DNA of 64,000 nucleotides from Alopecurus myosuroides (GCA_028641055.1 CM054060.1:244169540-244233539); one strand, 5' to 3'; numbered from the stretch's first letter, positions 21,901 to 34,271 are shown. Translations and numbers: made by a program. Notes: generated by a model not told the origin, from the letters alone.

Positions 21901-24900
21901 ATTTCCACACAAATCATTTGAGTGGAGGAACAAAAGCTTACATGAAAGAAGCCCTAAAATCGTAATCTGCATAATGATCTTCTACAAAGATAAAATCATA
22001 TACATACTTGAGAAGAAAATGTCTTCAATATATGGCTTGAATAAAAATTGTCCTATAAGTCCGGACCCAAATATGTAGAAATATCCTGTGACTGCAGCAT
22101 GATATGCCAAATAATCAGAGTAGATAATTTTATAGCATCTAATGAAATAGTTATACCAATACTATTTATGGAAGCATACCAGCAGCTGTTCTCACATTTG
22201 AGAAGCATGTTGCCATGAAAAATGCAAATGAAATTTGCAAGTTCATGTACGCAAAGTAGAACACAAACTGCAGGCCGTAATTATTTTGTCGAAAGAACGA
22301 TAAACCTGAAAACAAACACAAAAATATAAGAAATATCCTTATAATTTGTAATACTTAGATGGCAATATTTTATCAAATAAAATTAGCACATTTCTAAAGC
22401 ACATTGGTTACCCAAACCAAGAACCAACTAAAATTGGTGAAATATCAATTCCCAGATAATCGAAGTGAAAGACATTCGTGTAATTATTTGCACAAAAAAA
22501 AACTTATGTAGTAATAAAAGTATTATCTTACCGAACCCAATACCAAATAGCATGAAGAACAGTAGATATAGCGTTGATAGAAGTATAAAATAGCAATAGG
22601 TTATAGTCCAATATGGCAAATCACCAAGACCATGCATCTTCATCATAATCCTAAGCTTATTTTGCTTCTCGTATACAAGGTTGATCAAAATTACCTGCAG
22701 TATCAATTCATTTATCTATAAGATGAAAAGGTCGCTACCATGGTTATTTGCTTGTAAAATTGTCAGAAATAAATAAATATTTCAAATTATTCAAATTGAC
22801 CTGCGTTGAAAATAAACATATAAAGATCTGCCATACCGGGAAAAGAAGCATCATAGTCCATACATAAGGCAGCTGTCCTATTATTGAAGTTATATCAAAG
22901 CTATCAAATGTTCTGGCTGCTCTAGGCATTTCTTTAACAAAATCAAATGATATCTTTAGACCATTGCCTCTTAAATAAAGGTATGCATTTGAGGCCTGCA
23001 AAATGAAACTTTGTAAAAAGTGGTAGTAAAGATAATTTAACAACGAAGACAATAGTACACGAAGTGAGTCCATGACATGAAGACCCAAGAACGCATGTAT
23101 GATAGTGTGACACTAAACTAATTTGTAGAGATCGAGCTAAAAGGTTGCAAATACATAGTTAAGCAATCAAGAAAGGTTATCCCAAGAGGTAGAATGTACT
23201 ATATCTTCTCTAACTTGACAAAAACCATACCATATTAGTTAACCGTGCAACTTGAAGCAATCTAGGTGCTTGCCCAGGTACTTGGATGATAGGGCTTCCT
23301 GTGTCATCAGGATCGAACTTGTTTGTCGAGTTATATGAAATGACCAAGTTAAAGTTGCTCAGATCAGAACTTAAGAAGTCGTATGCTGCAAACAATTTAA
23401 CTTAATGTTAGTGAGTAGTAGAGTACAAGAACTGATTCAGGAGCACAATCTATGTTGGAAAAGTTTGACCTGCAGCAATTTCATTGGTCGTGTTCGTATT
23501 ATTCCCTTGGTAACTTTTATATAGTTCATCACTAATGAGCCACGAACTTTCACGCCAGAGCATTAATCCCTCCGTGCAATTCAAATCTGTTCCAGATTTT
23601 GGCAAATATCAGAAATAACTAAAATGCACTGGAACTGGGTGAAATTGCTATATGTCAAGACAGGACATTAATAATACAATTATCTTTGCTGATATCGGGA
23701 ATAGCTGCAGCTGTTAGTGTTGAGATTTTTTCTGCTAAGGCTTCGACGTTCATTGTTCAGTAAGCAGTACAACATTGAACTCTTTATGAGAATTTTTTTA
23801 CCTCGGGTGTTCGTTTGATTGCCTTCTATATAAGCATATGAAAGTGTCAGGTTTGGAGTGCATTTGTTCTGAAGAAAGGAGCCCACTGCAGGAGAATCAA
23901 ACAATGTTCTATCCATATAATACCTCGTTGCCTGCAGTTTTCGATACGTCACGACATTTCCTGAACGACAAGGATCATTCAGAACACATGACTCAGGGAA
24001 TTGAGAATACCAGAACAAAATCGGCTAATGCGGAGATGTCGTCGGCTGACACGTTCACTGAAGTGTCGTGGACGGGGATCATGTTATCCATCACACCTGC
24101 AAAGAGCAAAATTCGGTCAAAATACAGTAGCTCTGCAACTGTAGGTGTAACTTGAACTTCACCACGCACTGACAGAAAAAAAAAACAGAGTTACGGCGTA
24201 CTTGAGACGAAGGACTGGTTGGTGCCGGTGACGAGGAACGTCGCGGCGCAGGACCCCGGCGCGGCGCCGGCACTGCACGACGCGCCGCCGCCGTCGAAGA
24301 ACGGGTTACTCGAGGGCGGCGACGGGATCTGCAGCACGGGTGGCCATTTGGGGGCGCGAGGCAGCTGGCACTCGTCGGAGCACACCGCGCCTCCCGTGGT
24401 GTTGTCCGACACGATGGCATTGTTGCAGGAGCAGTCGACAATGGTGTGCTGTTCTCTCCGCGCCTTTGCTAGCTGGCGGTCGATGGCGAACTGCAGGCCG
24501 CCGACGGCCCCGCAGATGAGCAGCGGGAAGAGGATGAGACAGCAGTTGGTCTTGCGGGCGCGCCACTGCCGATTGGGAAGTCACATGAATCAGACCCAGG
24601 GTTTCTTTATCCCGAAAGCTAGAATGTAGAAACCAAACAATTCTACAGGCCTTGTATACAAATTTGTTAGATGATGACTTTGGATAGTTCACAGAAAAAA
24701 AAACTTAACTTTTGGAGACAGAGAGAGAACATGTGCACTGAATTTTGTCGAAATAAAAATTGATGAGCTTATTTCTGTCTGCTACTATATCAAATTGGGG
24801 GCATTATTTGACAACTCTAGTTCTATGATCTAAGCAGGTTGTATAGACAAGGAAAATCTATTAAAGATTGTTCAAAAAATCTCAATACAAATGCTACAGC

Positions 24901-25419
24901 CCAAAGAGGCTTAACCATCCAATGAGCAATTTAGCGTTCGTAAAACTCTATAAAATTGTACTAGCAAAATTAAATCATGAAAAAATCGTGTGTATTTTCT
25001 GCTTCTTTGTTGGTCAAAATTAATTGCATTTTTTTCCCGAGAAGAACAGAATTGATTGCATGATAACACGGGCATAGTAATTATGTAGGATTGATCCGCC
25101 GATGAACATCATGAGTCCTTTTCACTAAATTCCGCGGATACATGCAGGATCACAAAAGATGCATTTCCTTCGCAGATTCAGGGTGCATGAGGCAGATCAG
25201 ATGGCGCCCTCCCATCCCATGGCGAATTGTGCAGGCAAGAACAGAAGAAGCAGACGGAAGGGAAAAAACATAAACGATAATTGGGCGACGCAATTAATTC
25301 GGCTTGTGGACAGGAAGAAGCCGAAATACAGAGGAGGAGAAGATCGATTGGCGTGTCACCTGGATCACCAGATTCTTCCTGAAGAGCGCGTTGGTCTGCT
25401 CGAGGGTGCCCGAGCCCAT
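18946..25419 (-). CDS. ABC transporter A family, half-size (18 exons, 945 aa)
   Basis: Half-size ABCA transporter of the plant ATH type, a membrane protein that uses ATP to move lipid-like substrates; the actual substrate is unknown. Exons on the minus strand: 25360-25419, 24202-24565, 24011-24096, 23802-23931, 23470-23586, 23231-23385, 22837-22995, 22532-22694, 22180-22305, 22008-22091, 21512-21879, 21045-21245, 20568-20677, 20365-20449, 19727-19855, 19555-19660, 19343-19431, 18946-19251. All introns are GT-AG and phases join without a stop, giving 2838 nt. The start is [17 protein letters not shown]. An N-terminal membrane helix (about residues 30-48) precedes a large extracytoplasmic loop; about six helices follow at 300-530. 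The nucleotide-binding domain has Walker A GPNGAGKT (659-666), signature SGGMK (761-765), Walker B VVYMDEP (780-786) and H-loop His816. The 79-nt intron between exons 3 and 4 is the least certain. It looks functional. Confidence 0.92.
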
Positions 25420-25904
25420 GTCGCCTGCCGCCTCTTCTCGTCGTCGGAGAACTCGAAGCGGCGAAGAGAAACGAGACGCCAGCCTCTGCGACACTGGGAA
25501 GTTTTTAGAGTGTCCAGCCGGCCGAGCGAGCGTGTGGAACGACGGTTCTGCCCCCCGAGGCTGGAGTGGACTTCAGTTTACCGTGGTCGTCACGGCCCAG
25601 GACGAGACCGACAGGCAGCAGACCGTGCTTTCTTCCCACTGAGCAAGGTCGAGTGTGATCGGTTTCGCCCCCGGGTGGCACATTCCGCATTTTCGCCAAA
25701 AATGGAAAGAATCCAACGATATCTCCGTGTTGGTTATTGGAGCATATACCTATGGAGTGCTGATCTGTACATGAGGTACGATCCTAGCTATAGCGTTCGT
25801 GTTTATGTCGTGAAAATTAACAAAATTAATCTTGTGGCTAATCTTTCGGCACAAAATAAACCTATTTGTAAAAAAAATCAACAATAACCTTTTTTGGGTT
25901 TAGT
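25420..25904 (-). other. 5' flank of the ABCA gene
   Basis: GC-rich 25420-25680, then AT-rich. It presumably contains the leader and core promoter, but I see no convincing TATA box. A 242-codon plus-strand ORF across 25159-25887 is antisense to exon 1 and has no family features. Confidence 0.35.
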
Positions 25905-26825
25905 GTCGGACCCACGGATACCAAGGTATCCTGGGCGCATGGAAGGAGTCCGTACCAGTTCACCGCAAGAGGAGGGAACCCCCAATGGTTCTCCACCAAG
26001 GCCGGCCTGTTGGAGAGGAGTCTTCCCCGAGGTCTCCATCACGCATCGCTGGGAGGAGTCATGCTCCGATCCCGCTCCTTCCCGGAAGAAACCTCACCCG
26101 CTGGGAGACAACCCACGTGAGGGTGACGTTCTGCCCCCTGCACGAATGACGAAACCACCGCAGGGGACATAGTGGCTTTGGCCGTGGTTGTCATTCTCGT
26201 GTATAAAGTGCAGAGCTCAAGCCTCAGACCGGGCTTTGGTGCGCGCAGCGAAGCTCTGGGCTTTATACAATTCTTGAATGATACTGAACTATGCCACACC
26301 ACATCGCATGCTCTGCAAAAACAAATTAGACGGATCTAATGATTGTGTTTGCAACTTTTACGTGGATGTAGATTCTATGGAGTAAACTGTTACTACCTAC
26401 AAACAAAATCAGTCATGATTGTTCATCTTGCTAGATTGACATTGCAGGGTGACTGAAACACAGACATTACAAAAACATCTAGAGCCTCAATCTAAACTTA
26501 TTCATAACCATGATCCCCTGTGTTGATCAAATCCATGTGCCTCGTCCATTATGCCGTCTACGAATCCAACTATAACAAGACCCAAAGTTACTGAAGTACT
26601 TCTTCGGACTAGACGAGATATGGCCAGGGGCAACTCGAACGTCCTAGGATTTTCGGAAGTTTGTAAAAATCTCACTATACCGTTGAAAACAAAACGACAT
26701 AACTTATTCCGAAACAATCATAAACAATCTGAATATTAGAGATCTTTCTAATATACTTGCACAAACTTACGTAATACCCGCACACGGCGGTGCACTAGAT
26801 CGTACCGATACCTACGCATAGACCG
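25905..26825. repeat. Repeat-like non-coding DNA, possible short LTR remnant plus copia internal remnant
   Basis: From 25910 a segment starting TGTCGGACCCACGG resembles cereal LTR edges. A TATA-like GTATAAAG at 26200-26207 precedes a GC-rich leader. The rest (26300-26825) is AT-rich with no protein similarity that I can recognise. No matching second copy or target duplication was found, so the call is tentative. Confidence 0.25.
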
Positions 26826-26840
26826 CTCTGGTACCACTAT
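26826..26840 (-). promoter_or_regulatory. Possible tRNA-Met primer binding site
   Basis: The minus strand reads TGGTACCAGAGCGG, one change from the usual TGGTATCAGAGC, just downstream (minus sense) of an LTR-like edge at 26841. Confidence 0.4.
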
Positions 26841-26876
26841 TGCTGTACGTAGCAGAATTTAAATTTTTTCCTCCTA

Positions 26877-27146
26877 CTCCCTCCGTTCGGTTATAAGTGT
26901 ACTTCTTGGATTCAAATTTGTCCCACAAAAAAGTGTACATCTACGCTTCTAAAGTTGTTAATAAATGCAATTATCTCCTCGTAACTATTGCCCCCCACTC
27001 TATCCTCCAATCTCCATTCTTCTCTCAACATCTTCCTCCAATCTTTATTCTTGTCCTTTTAATTGATTGGTGCATGCTAATAAGAGGAGAGAGAAGTAAT
27101 AATTCAACTAGTTCCTAGATGTACACTTATAACCGGACGGAGGGAG
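26877..27146. mobile_element. Stowaway MITE, 270 bp, TSD TA
   Basis: The terminal inverted repeats read CTCCCTCCGTTCGGTTATAA and, at the other end, TTATAACCGGACGGAGGGAG. A TA dinucleotide flanks each side (26875-26876, 27147-27148), the Tc1/mariner-derived Stowaway signature. It has no coding capacity. Confidence 0.92.
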
Positions 27147-27512
27147 TACGTACATAGCATACAGGATCTACTATGCAGGTAAAGGCATGGATAGATCTGA
27201 TTCATTACCAACACGAAGCGCAGAAGTAGTATCATTGACGATGTCGGTGATGCCTAATGAAGAGTTCCACGGCTATGCCTAGCGGTGGGACTGCTGCCGA
27301 TTCCCCGTATCACACCTTCTGGATCCAGCAGAGTGAGGGTATCATATGTTACCCCTCTCAGATCTCGCACACATACGTCCGTCAAAATCCTGCAACGCTT
27401 CGCCGTCCAGGACTAGGCACCGCAGTTTTGCAATTGTGGTGGAGAAGTCCCAAACACATGGGAAGAGTGAGAGAGATTATAGCTAGGTCTAATCGGGAGA
27501 GGATCACCTCAT

Positions 27513-27760
27513 CCTAATTAGAAGAAGCTCTGATTCTACTAGACGAAGCTCTAATATAATTAGAGGAGTCTCTAATTCAATTAGAAGATCTGTAAACCAA
27601 TTAGAAGGGATCTAATTAGATTCCTCTAATTAGTCTTCTAATTATTAGAGAGGTTCTAAACTTCTAATCATATAAGTGTTCTAATTAGAAGCTCTAATTA
27701 GTTATTCTAATTATTAGAGAAATCTCTAATTCAATTAGAAGTGCTCTAATTAGCCCTCTA
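27513..27760. repeat. AT-rich array of degenerate palindromic TCTAATTAGA units
   Basis: About 250 bases contain more than a dozen variants of CTAATTAGAAG and TCTAATTAGAGG, each self-complementary around AATT, spaced roughly 15-25 bases. The stretch could fold into many alternative hairpins. It lies inside a copia-like LTR. Confidence 0.6.
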
Positions 27761-28605
27761 ATTCTTTTACAAAAAGAGAGAGGCCAAAGGTTCAATTGTG
27801 TGCCTAAAAGACAGGAGGGGTGGGAATTATAGTGGGTCAATGGAGGAGACCTGCCAAAGGGAGGGGGTCGGTTACCCCTTCCTCTCCTTGGCCGCACCAT
27901 CCCTCCTAGGGGATTTCGAATTGGACTCCTTGTGCAGTCCAATCCCACCTCCCTCTTTTTTTCTTTTTTTTTCTTTTTCCCACTCATCTATTTATCAAAT
28001 AAATCGGGAAAATTCCTACGCAAAGCTAGTGCACTCCGTGAGACCATGGGTCCCACCTGGCATTCCCTAAAATTAGGGTTTGCCTAGAGGAGGAAATTTG
28101 TCCCCTCCGGCACTGCTTCCATATATGGAAAGTCTCCCGGAACTGGTCTGGAACCCCGTGACCTCTATAGCTAAAATCATCGATATTATCTAATTATGCT
28201 AGAAACATATTCCCGACATCCCAGGACATCTCATATCCTGTGTTATATCTCATATAACATTTTTCCTACACATGCATTATTTCTCTTATGGTAACTTTCC
28301 TGAAACGACTCCGATTGATACCGGACTTGTTTCTGTGATATTGTAATGACATCAACCATTATCTATTGATGTTAGAAACATATTTCCAAAACCTCTGTAC
28401 ATCTCATATCCTCCATAATCTCTCTTGAATATTTATTCTATCGTGTCGGAATTATCCGAATGATATCCTACTCTCCTCTGGACCATCCAATGCAAACAAC
28501 AGACTTTGACGCCTTAAGTGTGTGACCCCTATAGGTTCGCTCACTAGTAGAGATAATTGGAAAACATATTTTCCAATCAATAATCAACATCGGGGCCATG
28601 GACAT

Positions 28606-30834
28606 TGATATGTCCATTTTGCATCACTATTTTATTGTAATTTTCTGTTATTCATCGATATATTTCATATTATGATACATTACTTATGTTATCTCATCTT
28701 ATTTTGCGTGTTTAATAATTATTGGAGAATAAACACTAGGACCAGAAATCTGATGGAAAAAAGCACCGTCAGGATACCCTATTATAGAATATCAGAAGAA
28801 GAAGGGGGCATCAGAGAAGTCTTAAAAGTCCAGAAGAGGGAGCCAGCCACGAGATACATGGAGGGGGGCCACCAGGGGCCTACACCACTAGGCCCCCCCC
28901 CCCTTGGCCGCGCCGGGGGTGGTGTGGCCACCCTGGCCCACCTCTGGCCGCCTCCTTTCGCGTACTTGACCCCCAAGGAACCCTAAGCCTGAGAGAACCA
29001 TCAAGGAAATATTCCGCCGCCTCCTCGGGGCAGAAAACAACAGAGAGAGAAAAGCTCTCCGGTAGGGAGAAATCTGTCGGGGAAATTCCTCCCCGGAGTG
29101 GGGAAATCATCGCCATCGTCACCGTCATCGCTCTCGGCATCATCAAGATCGTCATCATCATCATCACCGGCACAATCACCCTCACCGTCCATCTGTTAAG
29201 AAATTAGGCAATTTACAGATTAAATTAATCCAAGTATAAACCATATGCATGACGTAAACATACTGATAATTGACCATATTCTTGCATACTAGATTAATGG
29301 TATACACATCTACACAAACTACTAGTATTGCACACAAGGAACTAATCAGAAGAGGGGTAAATATATTATATCCTGAGGTTGGCCAATTGGCAGTAGCCGC
29401 AGCATAAGCGACGTCGGTTGCAGTAGCAGTGGCGGCGTCGGTGCCGGTTGCTGCAGCGGTGGCGGCTGCAACAGCCATCTCAGCAGCAGCGCGTTCGGCT
29501 TCGTTGGACATGTTGACAATGAGGGCGATGTGGTAGTAGTCGAAGTAGACGTACGACAACGAGCAGTCGCGTAGAAGACGCTCCCCAAAAACCTAATCGT
29601 CCCTCTCCTCTACAGGATCTGGAGAGGCGGGGTTTCGGAGGCCTGCTCTCGGTCGGCCGTGTACGCGGTAGACTAGATGGGATCACCAGCGGCAGCAACA
29701 GAGAGTAGAATGACAATGGGCGCAAAGAGGCAGAGCGTATGAGGTATGTTTCTATGTCCGCCTGGCACGGCCGGGTAGGAGAACAATCAACTCACAGAAT
29801 TAATTGGCGTTTACTATAGTCGTTACAACGTGATCAATGTGGCGTTTACTACGGCCGTTAACAAAATAAATATGACGCAATTACAGAAAACAATCAATAT
29901 GACGTCTCATATTATTGGCATGTCTGTTGACTCTCCATTTCCGACTGACAAAATAAAGGCATTGGCTCGGCTCATTCCCACAACCCGCGACGCGTCGTGA
30001 CGTGGCGATGCGACGCAAGGCAAGGCGTGGCGAGGCGGACGGCGGAGGAGGAGGAGCGCGCGTGTGGAACACCTCCACAACTCCTCTCTCTATCTCTCTC
30101 TTTGTACCAACTCATACAAGTGGGGAGAGAGCTCCCCTTATAAACTGGTGCAAAACTCTCTCAACTAGCAATATGGGAATAAACTCCCACTATTTGCTAT
30201 GGCAGCATGAGGCTTAGGGATTAAATATAAATTGCTTAGTGGGCCTAAGGCCCACCCCAAATTTCAGCACCATCTCCATCCCGTTGTAACGATTAGGGTT
30301 CTATATCGTTGTTCTTCACTAGATCTCTCTCCCGGTGTGGATTACTTGTTAGTAGTTGATGCTTGTGAGATTTACCGGTGTTTGCACTTTATGACTAGAT
30401 TGTTATTCATCATTATATCACCTCTAATTATGATCCATATGATGTCGTGTGAGTAGTTCGTTTAGTTCTTGAGGACATGGGAGAAGTCAAGATGTTAGTA
30501 GTGGAATTATGTTGAAGTAATATCTAGAGGTTTGATATTTAAGTTGTGGTGTTATCTTCTAGTGGTGTCAGGTGAACGTCCACTACATGACACTTCAACT
30601 TTATGGGCCTAGGAGGATGCAATGGTATTTGGATACTAATTGCGGGGTTGTCGAAGTACGATAAACCTAAACCCCCTTTAGGAAACCGATACACGAGGGA
30701 GTGTAGAATCTCAGAGTTTAAGGTTGTGGTTAGATTTATCTTATTACTTTATTGTACATGCGGATGCTTGCAAGGGGTTTAATCACAAGTATGTATTAGT
30801 CCTAGTTGGGCGGTGTATTAGCATAGGTTCACCC
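28606..30834 (+). mobile_element. LTR of the TGATACGTCC family (plus strand), carrying a solo LTR and truncated by another element
   Basis: It begins TGATATGTCCATTTTGCATC and follows the same order as the minus strand of the solo LTR at 9006-10463: AAAAGCACCGTCAG, GC-rich leader, CATCATC tract, AGATCTCTCTCCCGGTG, GGGCGGTGTATTA. It contains the solo LTR 29194-30269 and is cut at 30835, where about the last 340 bases of the family LTR should follow. Left flank is GACAT at 28601-28605; the matching right target duplication is not in the window. Confidence 0.78.
29194..30269 (-). mobile_element. Solo LTR (1076 bp) of another family, TSD CCATC
   Basis: Plus strand starts TGTTAAGAAATT and ends AAATTTCAGCA; minus strand TGCTGAAATTTGG to CTTAACA. 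Perfect 5-bp target duplications CCATC lie at 29189-29193 and 30270-30274. It contains a TATA-like TTTATAAGGGG in minus orientation (about 30134-30144). The small ORF 29182-29559 (MSNEAERAAAEMAVAAA and Ala/Thr repeats) spans the element edge and is probably an LTR-encoded or chance frame. Confidence 0.85.
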
Positions 30835-32223
30835 TGATGACCCACAAAGTATAGGGGATCGCAACAGTTTTCGAGGGAAGTAAAACCCAAATTTATTGAT
30901 TCGACACAAGGGGAGCCAAAGAATATTTATAAAAATTAACAACTGAGTTGTCAATTCAGATGCGCCTGAAAGTAGACTTGCTCGCAACAATTTATCAGTG
31001 GTAACAGTTTTATAGCAGCAGTAGTAGTAAAATAACATCAGGAATAAAATAATAACAACGGTAGTAGTCGTGGGAAACAGCAGGATTAAAGTACCGTAGG
31101 CATAGAGGGAACGGATGAACGGGTGTTGCATGGATAAAATAGTTCATGTAATAATCTAAACATGGGAATTGCAGATAATAATAAAGCATCCAAGTTCTAG
31201 GCTAACCATAGGCATGTGTTCCAATATAGTCATGCCTGCTCGCAATGAGAAACATGCACAACATCTTTTGTCCTACCAGCCCGTTGCAGCGGGGCCTCAA
31301 GGGAAACTACTGGTAATTAAGGTGCTCCTTTTAATAAAGCACCAAAGCAAAGCATTAACACTACATGAACACACGTGATCCTCACATCAAAACCATCCCC
31401 TCCGGTTGTTTCAATTTCTGTCACTTTGGGGCATCAGGTTCCGGACAATGAGATGTGCAAACAACTTGCAGATATGATCAAGAAACATAATTATACTCAT
31501 GAAATAATAACATGTTCAGATCTGAGATCATGGCACCCGTCCCCTAGTGACAAGAATTAAGCATAACAAGTTGCAACAACGGTAGAAAACACTAACAATA
31601 GATACTAGGCACTATGCCCTAACAATCTGGCATTATTACATGATCGATCTCATCCAATTCATTCCATCCCTCTCATCCTACAGCGGCGTTTACTCACACA
31701 TGGACGGGGAAAACATGGATGGTTGATGGAGAAGAGGTGGTGGTGTCAATGGCGATGATCTCATCCAAATCCCCATCCCGGCAGGGCGCCAGAACAGAAA
31801 CTTCTGGTCCCCGAATTGAGTTTCGAGGTTGCGGCGGTGCTCTGTTGTGTTTCTATGGAATATGACGAACCCCCTCGCGTTTTAGGTTTACGGGGCATAT
31901 GTAGTCGAAAGGGGAGCACGGGGGGTGGAGGTGGCCCCCACACCACCAGGCGGCGCGGCTTAGGGGGCGCGCCCAGGGGTGGTCTGGGCCACTCCTTTCC
32001 CCCTCCATGTGTCCTTCTGGCTCCCGGGGTCTTCTGGTGATATAAGCTCAATGGGGTCTTTTTCGGGCAATTTCCCGAAAGTTGATTTTTCTGCACAAAA
32101 ACGGGACAAGGTAATTCTGCTGAAAAAAGCATTAGTCCGTGTTAGTGGTATCCAAAACTCACAAGTTTAGAGGCAAACAATAAGAAAAGTGTTCGGAAAA
32201 GGAGATACGTTTTGGACGTATCA
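30835..32223 (-). mobile_element. 3' LTR of a large LTR retrotransposon (1389 bp)
   Basis: Plus strand runs from TGATGACCCACAAAG to TTTTGGACGTATCA. A polypurine tract follows immediately on the right, so this is the 3' LTR of a minus-strand element whose internal region extends rightward. Same family as the solo LTR 13528-14910. Left flank is CACCC (30830-30834). The element's 5' LTR is not present. Confidence 0.82.
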
Positions 32224-32240
32224 ACTCCCCCCAAGCTTAG
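32224..32240 (-). other. Polypurine tract of the 30.8-37 kb element
   Basis: The minus strand reads CTAAGCTTGGGGGGAGT directly before the TGATACGTCC edge of the LTR. Confidence 0.75.
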
Positions 32241-34271
32241 CTTATTGCTTGTCCTCAAAAAATCCAGTGACAACTGAGTGCGATAAAAGACTTTTACGAA
32301 CACATTTGTTTTTATGATGTAAATATACTCACTATATGATCAAGTGCTGAGGCAATTCATAATAAGATGTATGCAAGATAAAAGTCACCTACCAGTTACG
32401 CAAACCATAAAGAGATGCCAACAAACTAATAATAAACAACATGAAGCATATCAATTTGCAGGATAGCAATGCTCATAATAAGGTATGATAAAGTGTACTC
32501 GCTTTCCCTTAATAATGGAGCAAAACAGAACTGCTAGGGCACCTCTGAAGTTTAAATGAAGACTAGAAATAAAGATATCAAAGGTACATCAAAGTTATAC
32601 CACATTCAACCGTGTTTTGGGACAAGCACATTACACTAAGAATGACAGCCATGCTCCCAAGAAGGTGCATAAAGTGAAAAGGTGAAGACTCAACATAAAA
32701 AAAAATAAAAAAAAGTCCATTCGCAGAGGGAAGCAGGGATTAACTCATGTGCTAGAGCTTTTTATTTTATTAAACAGAGGTATTGAAAACATTTTTTAAG
32801 AGAGGTGTATGTTTATGTCAACGAATGGTAAACAGACAATACAATACGTCACAAGCCAAGTAGACTTTACAAGAGCGGTTCCCATAGAAGGACGCATCTG
32901 GGTAGAAGGTCATCCCTCTTTCTCTTTTGTTTACACAATTATGCTTTGACTAATAAACCATGGGAAAAATAATAAAGAGAATTTGTTGTATTAATTTGGG
33001 GCTAGGCACCCCGCTGCGGGATCTTCTATCATTTGGATAAGCGGATGAAGCCACTAGTCAAGGGTGTGAAATCCAATCAACAAGTGAGATAAAGAATTTC
33101 TATTTACGTCCTCATGATCTAAAACAGGGGCACAAAACTGGAATAATTTTCCGAAGGTTTTAAAGGTAGCACATGAGAAATTTACTTGGAGTGGCGGTTA
33201 AATACCACATATATATAGGTAGGTATGGTGGAAACATTTGGCAAACTTTAGTTTTAGGGAGTTGGATGCTCGAGTAGAGCTTATACTCAGTACAGGTGAA
33301 GGCTAGCAATAGACGGAGAGCGACAATAAAAGAGCAACAACTGTCATAATCATGCTTGCGACAAAACAAAATTAACAGGGGCATAAAAATAATACAAATA
33401 CTCTGAGGCAAAATAAATCACCGAGGCTTAATTGACTTTTTGTTTTCAGTCATATGCTTGCGTGAGCATGTGCTAAGTCGATTCAAGCAAAACAATCAGA
33501 GGGAGATACCACAATGTCATACCCTTATATGAATAAAACAATACAAGCAAATATTCATACGACATACTATCTTATATTAATAAGTTGGAACTAAACATGT
33601 GATACAACATATACCTTACACGAACGAACTAAGCATGTTCACATGGATGAGTATATGTACAAAAATAAAACAAATAGAGTTCATACCAGCCTCTCACCAT
33701 AACTTGAATCGTCGTAAATCGTCATTTTTCTCTTCACTTGTGGATTGAATAATATAGAATGATAACCAACCTCCAAAGGAGACACGGAAGTACGATGAAC
33801 TCTGCAACAAACTTTACAAACAAAAGAAGAACAACAAATATTTTTGGGTTTTCGAATTAAAACAAGAACAGAAGGAAACAAGCAAACAAAGGAAAATATT
33901 TTTCGATTTTTGAATATTAAACCGGAACGAGAAAAGAAAGGAAACCAACAAAACAAACTAAAGAAGCAAACAAAGGAAACATGGTCTTTTGTGTTTTGGA
34001 AAAAAAGAACAAAACAACAAAACGAAAGAAGCAAAAGAAAACGAAAGAAACGAAAACATGGATATACAAAGAACGGATGGAAACATGATATAGAGATGAG
34101 TGTGATGTCGATATACCTCCCCCAAGCTTAGGGTTTTGGCCTAAGCGGAGATCAATCCCAGGGGGACCATGAGGTGGTGCCCCCGTAGTTTGTCGAGGAG
34201 AAGCCCTCCTCCTGATATGTGCTCGAGGACGCGCCGGTGTACTACATGGTGTAGTCCTCAGAAGGCACATC
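32241..34271 (-). other. Non-coding internal region of the LTR element, with a second PPT-like motif
   Basis: No recognisable protein. At 34116-34132 the minus strand reads CCTAAGCTTGGGGGAGG, nearly the same as the PPT at 32224, directly downstream of the ORF1 remnant. A second purine tract in this place may serve as an internal primer site. A purine-rich 33830-34080 tract (AAGAAAC repeats) is low complexity. Confidence 0.45.

Larger units (their letters stand above)
26841..28605 (-). mobile_element. Copia-like LTR remnant, interrupted on the right
   Basis: It lies next to the PBS-like site; its plus-strand left edge reads TGCTGTACGTAGCA. The right part (28490-28600) contains the CTTAAGTGTGTGACCC...TAGGTTCG block that resembles the minus strand of Angela/BARE-type copia LTRs. 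It hosts a Stowaway MITE near its left edge and an AT-rich palindromic stretch at 27513-27760. The TGATAC-type LTR beginning at 28606 cuts it. The other half is not found in the window. Confidence 0.35.

Noticed and set aside
23932..24018. Apparent frameshift/stop in ABCA between FVL and the next coding block
   Set aside because: A 79-nt intron with GT donor (CTG|GTATTC) and CTGCAG acceptor removes it and keeps the phase throughout the gene.
25159..25887. Plus-strand ORF of 242 codons over the ABCA 5' end
   Set aside because: It is antisense to exon 1 and the leader, has an odd composition and no recognisable domain. The ABCA model on the minus strand explains the DNA.
27513..27760. Possible CRISPR-like array
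   Set aside because: Units are degenerate, irregularly spaced and self-complementary without unique spacers, and the DNA is plant nuclear.
33830..34080. Lys-rich ORF (plus strand) in AAGAAAC tracts
   Set aside because: Low-complexity purine tract in the non-coding part of an LTR element.
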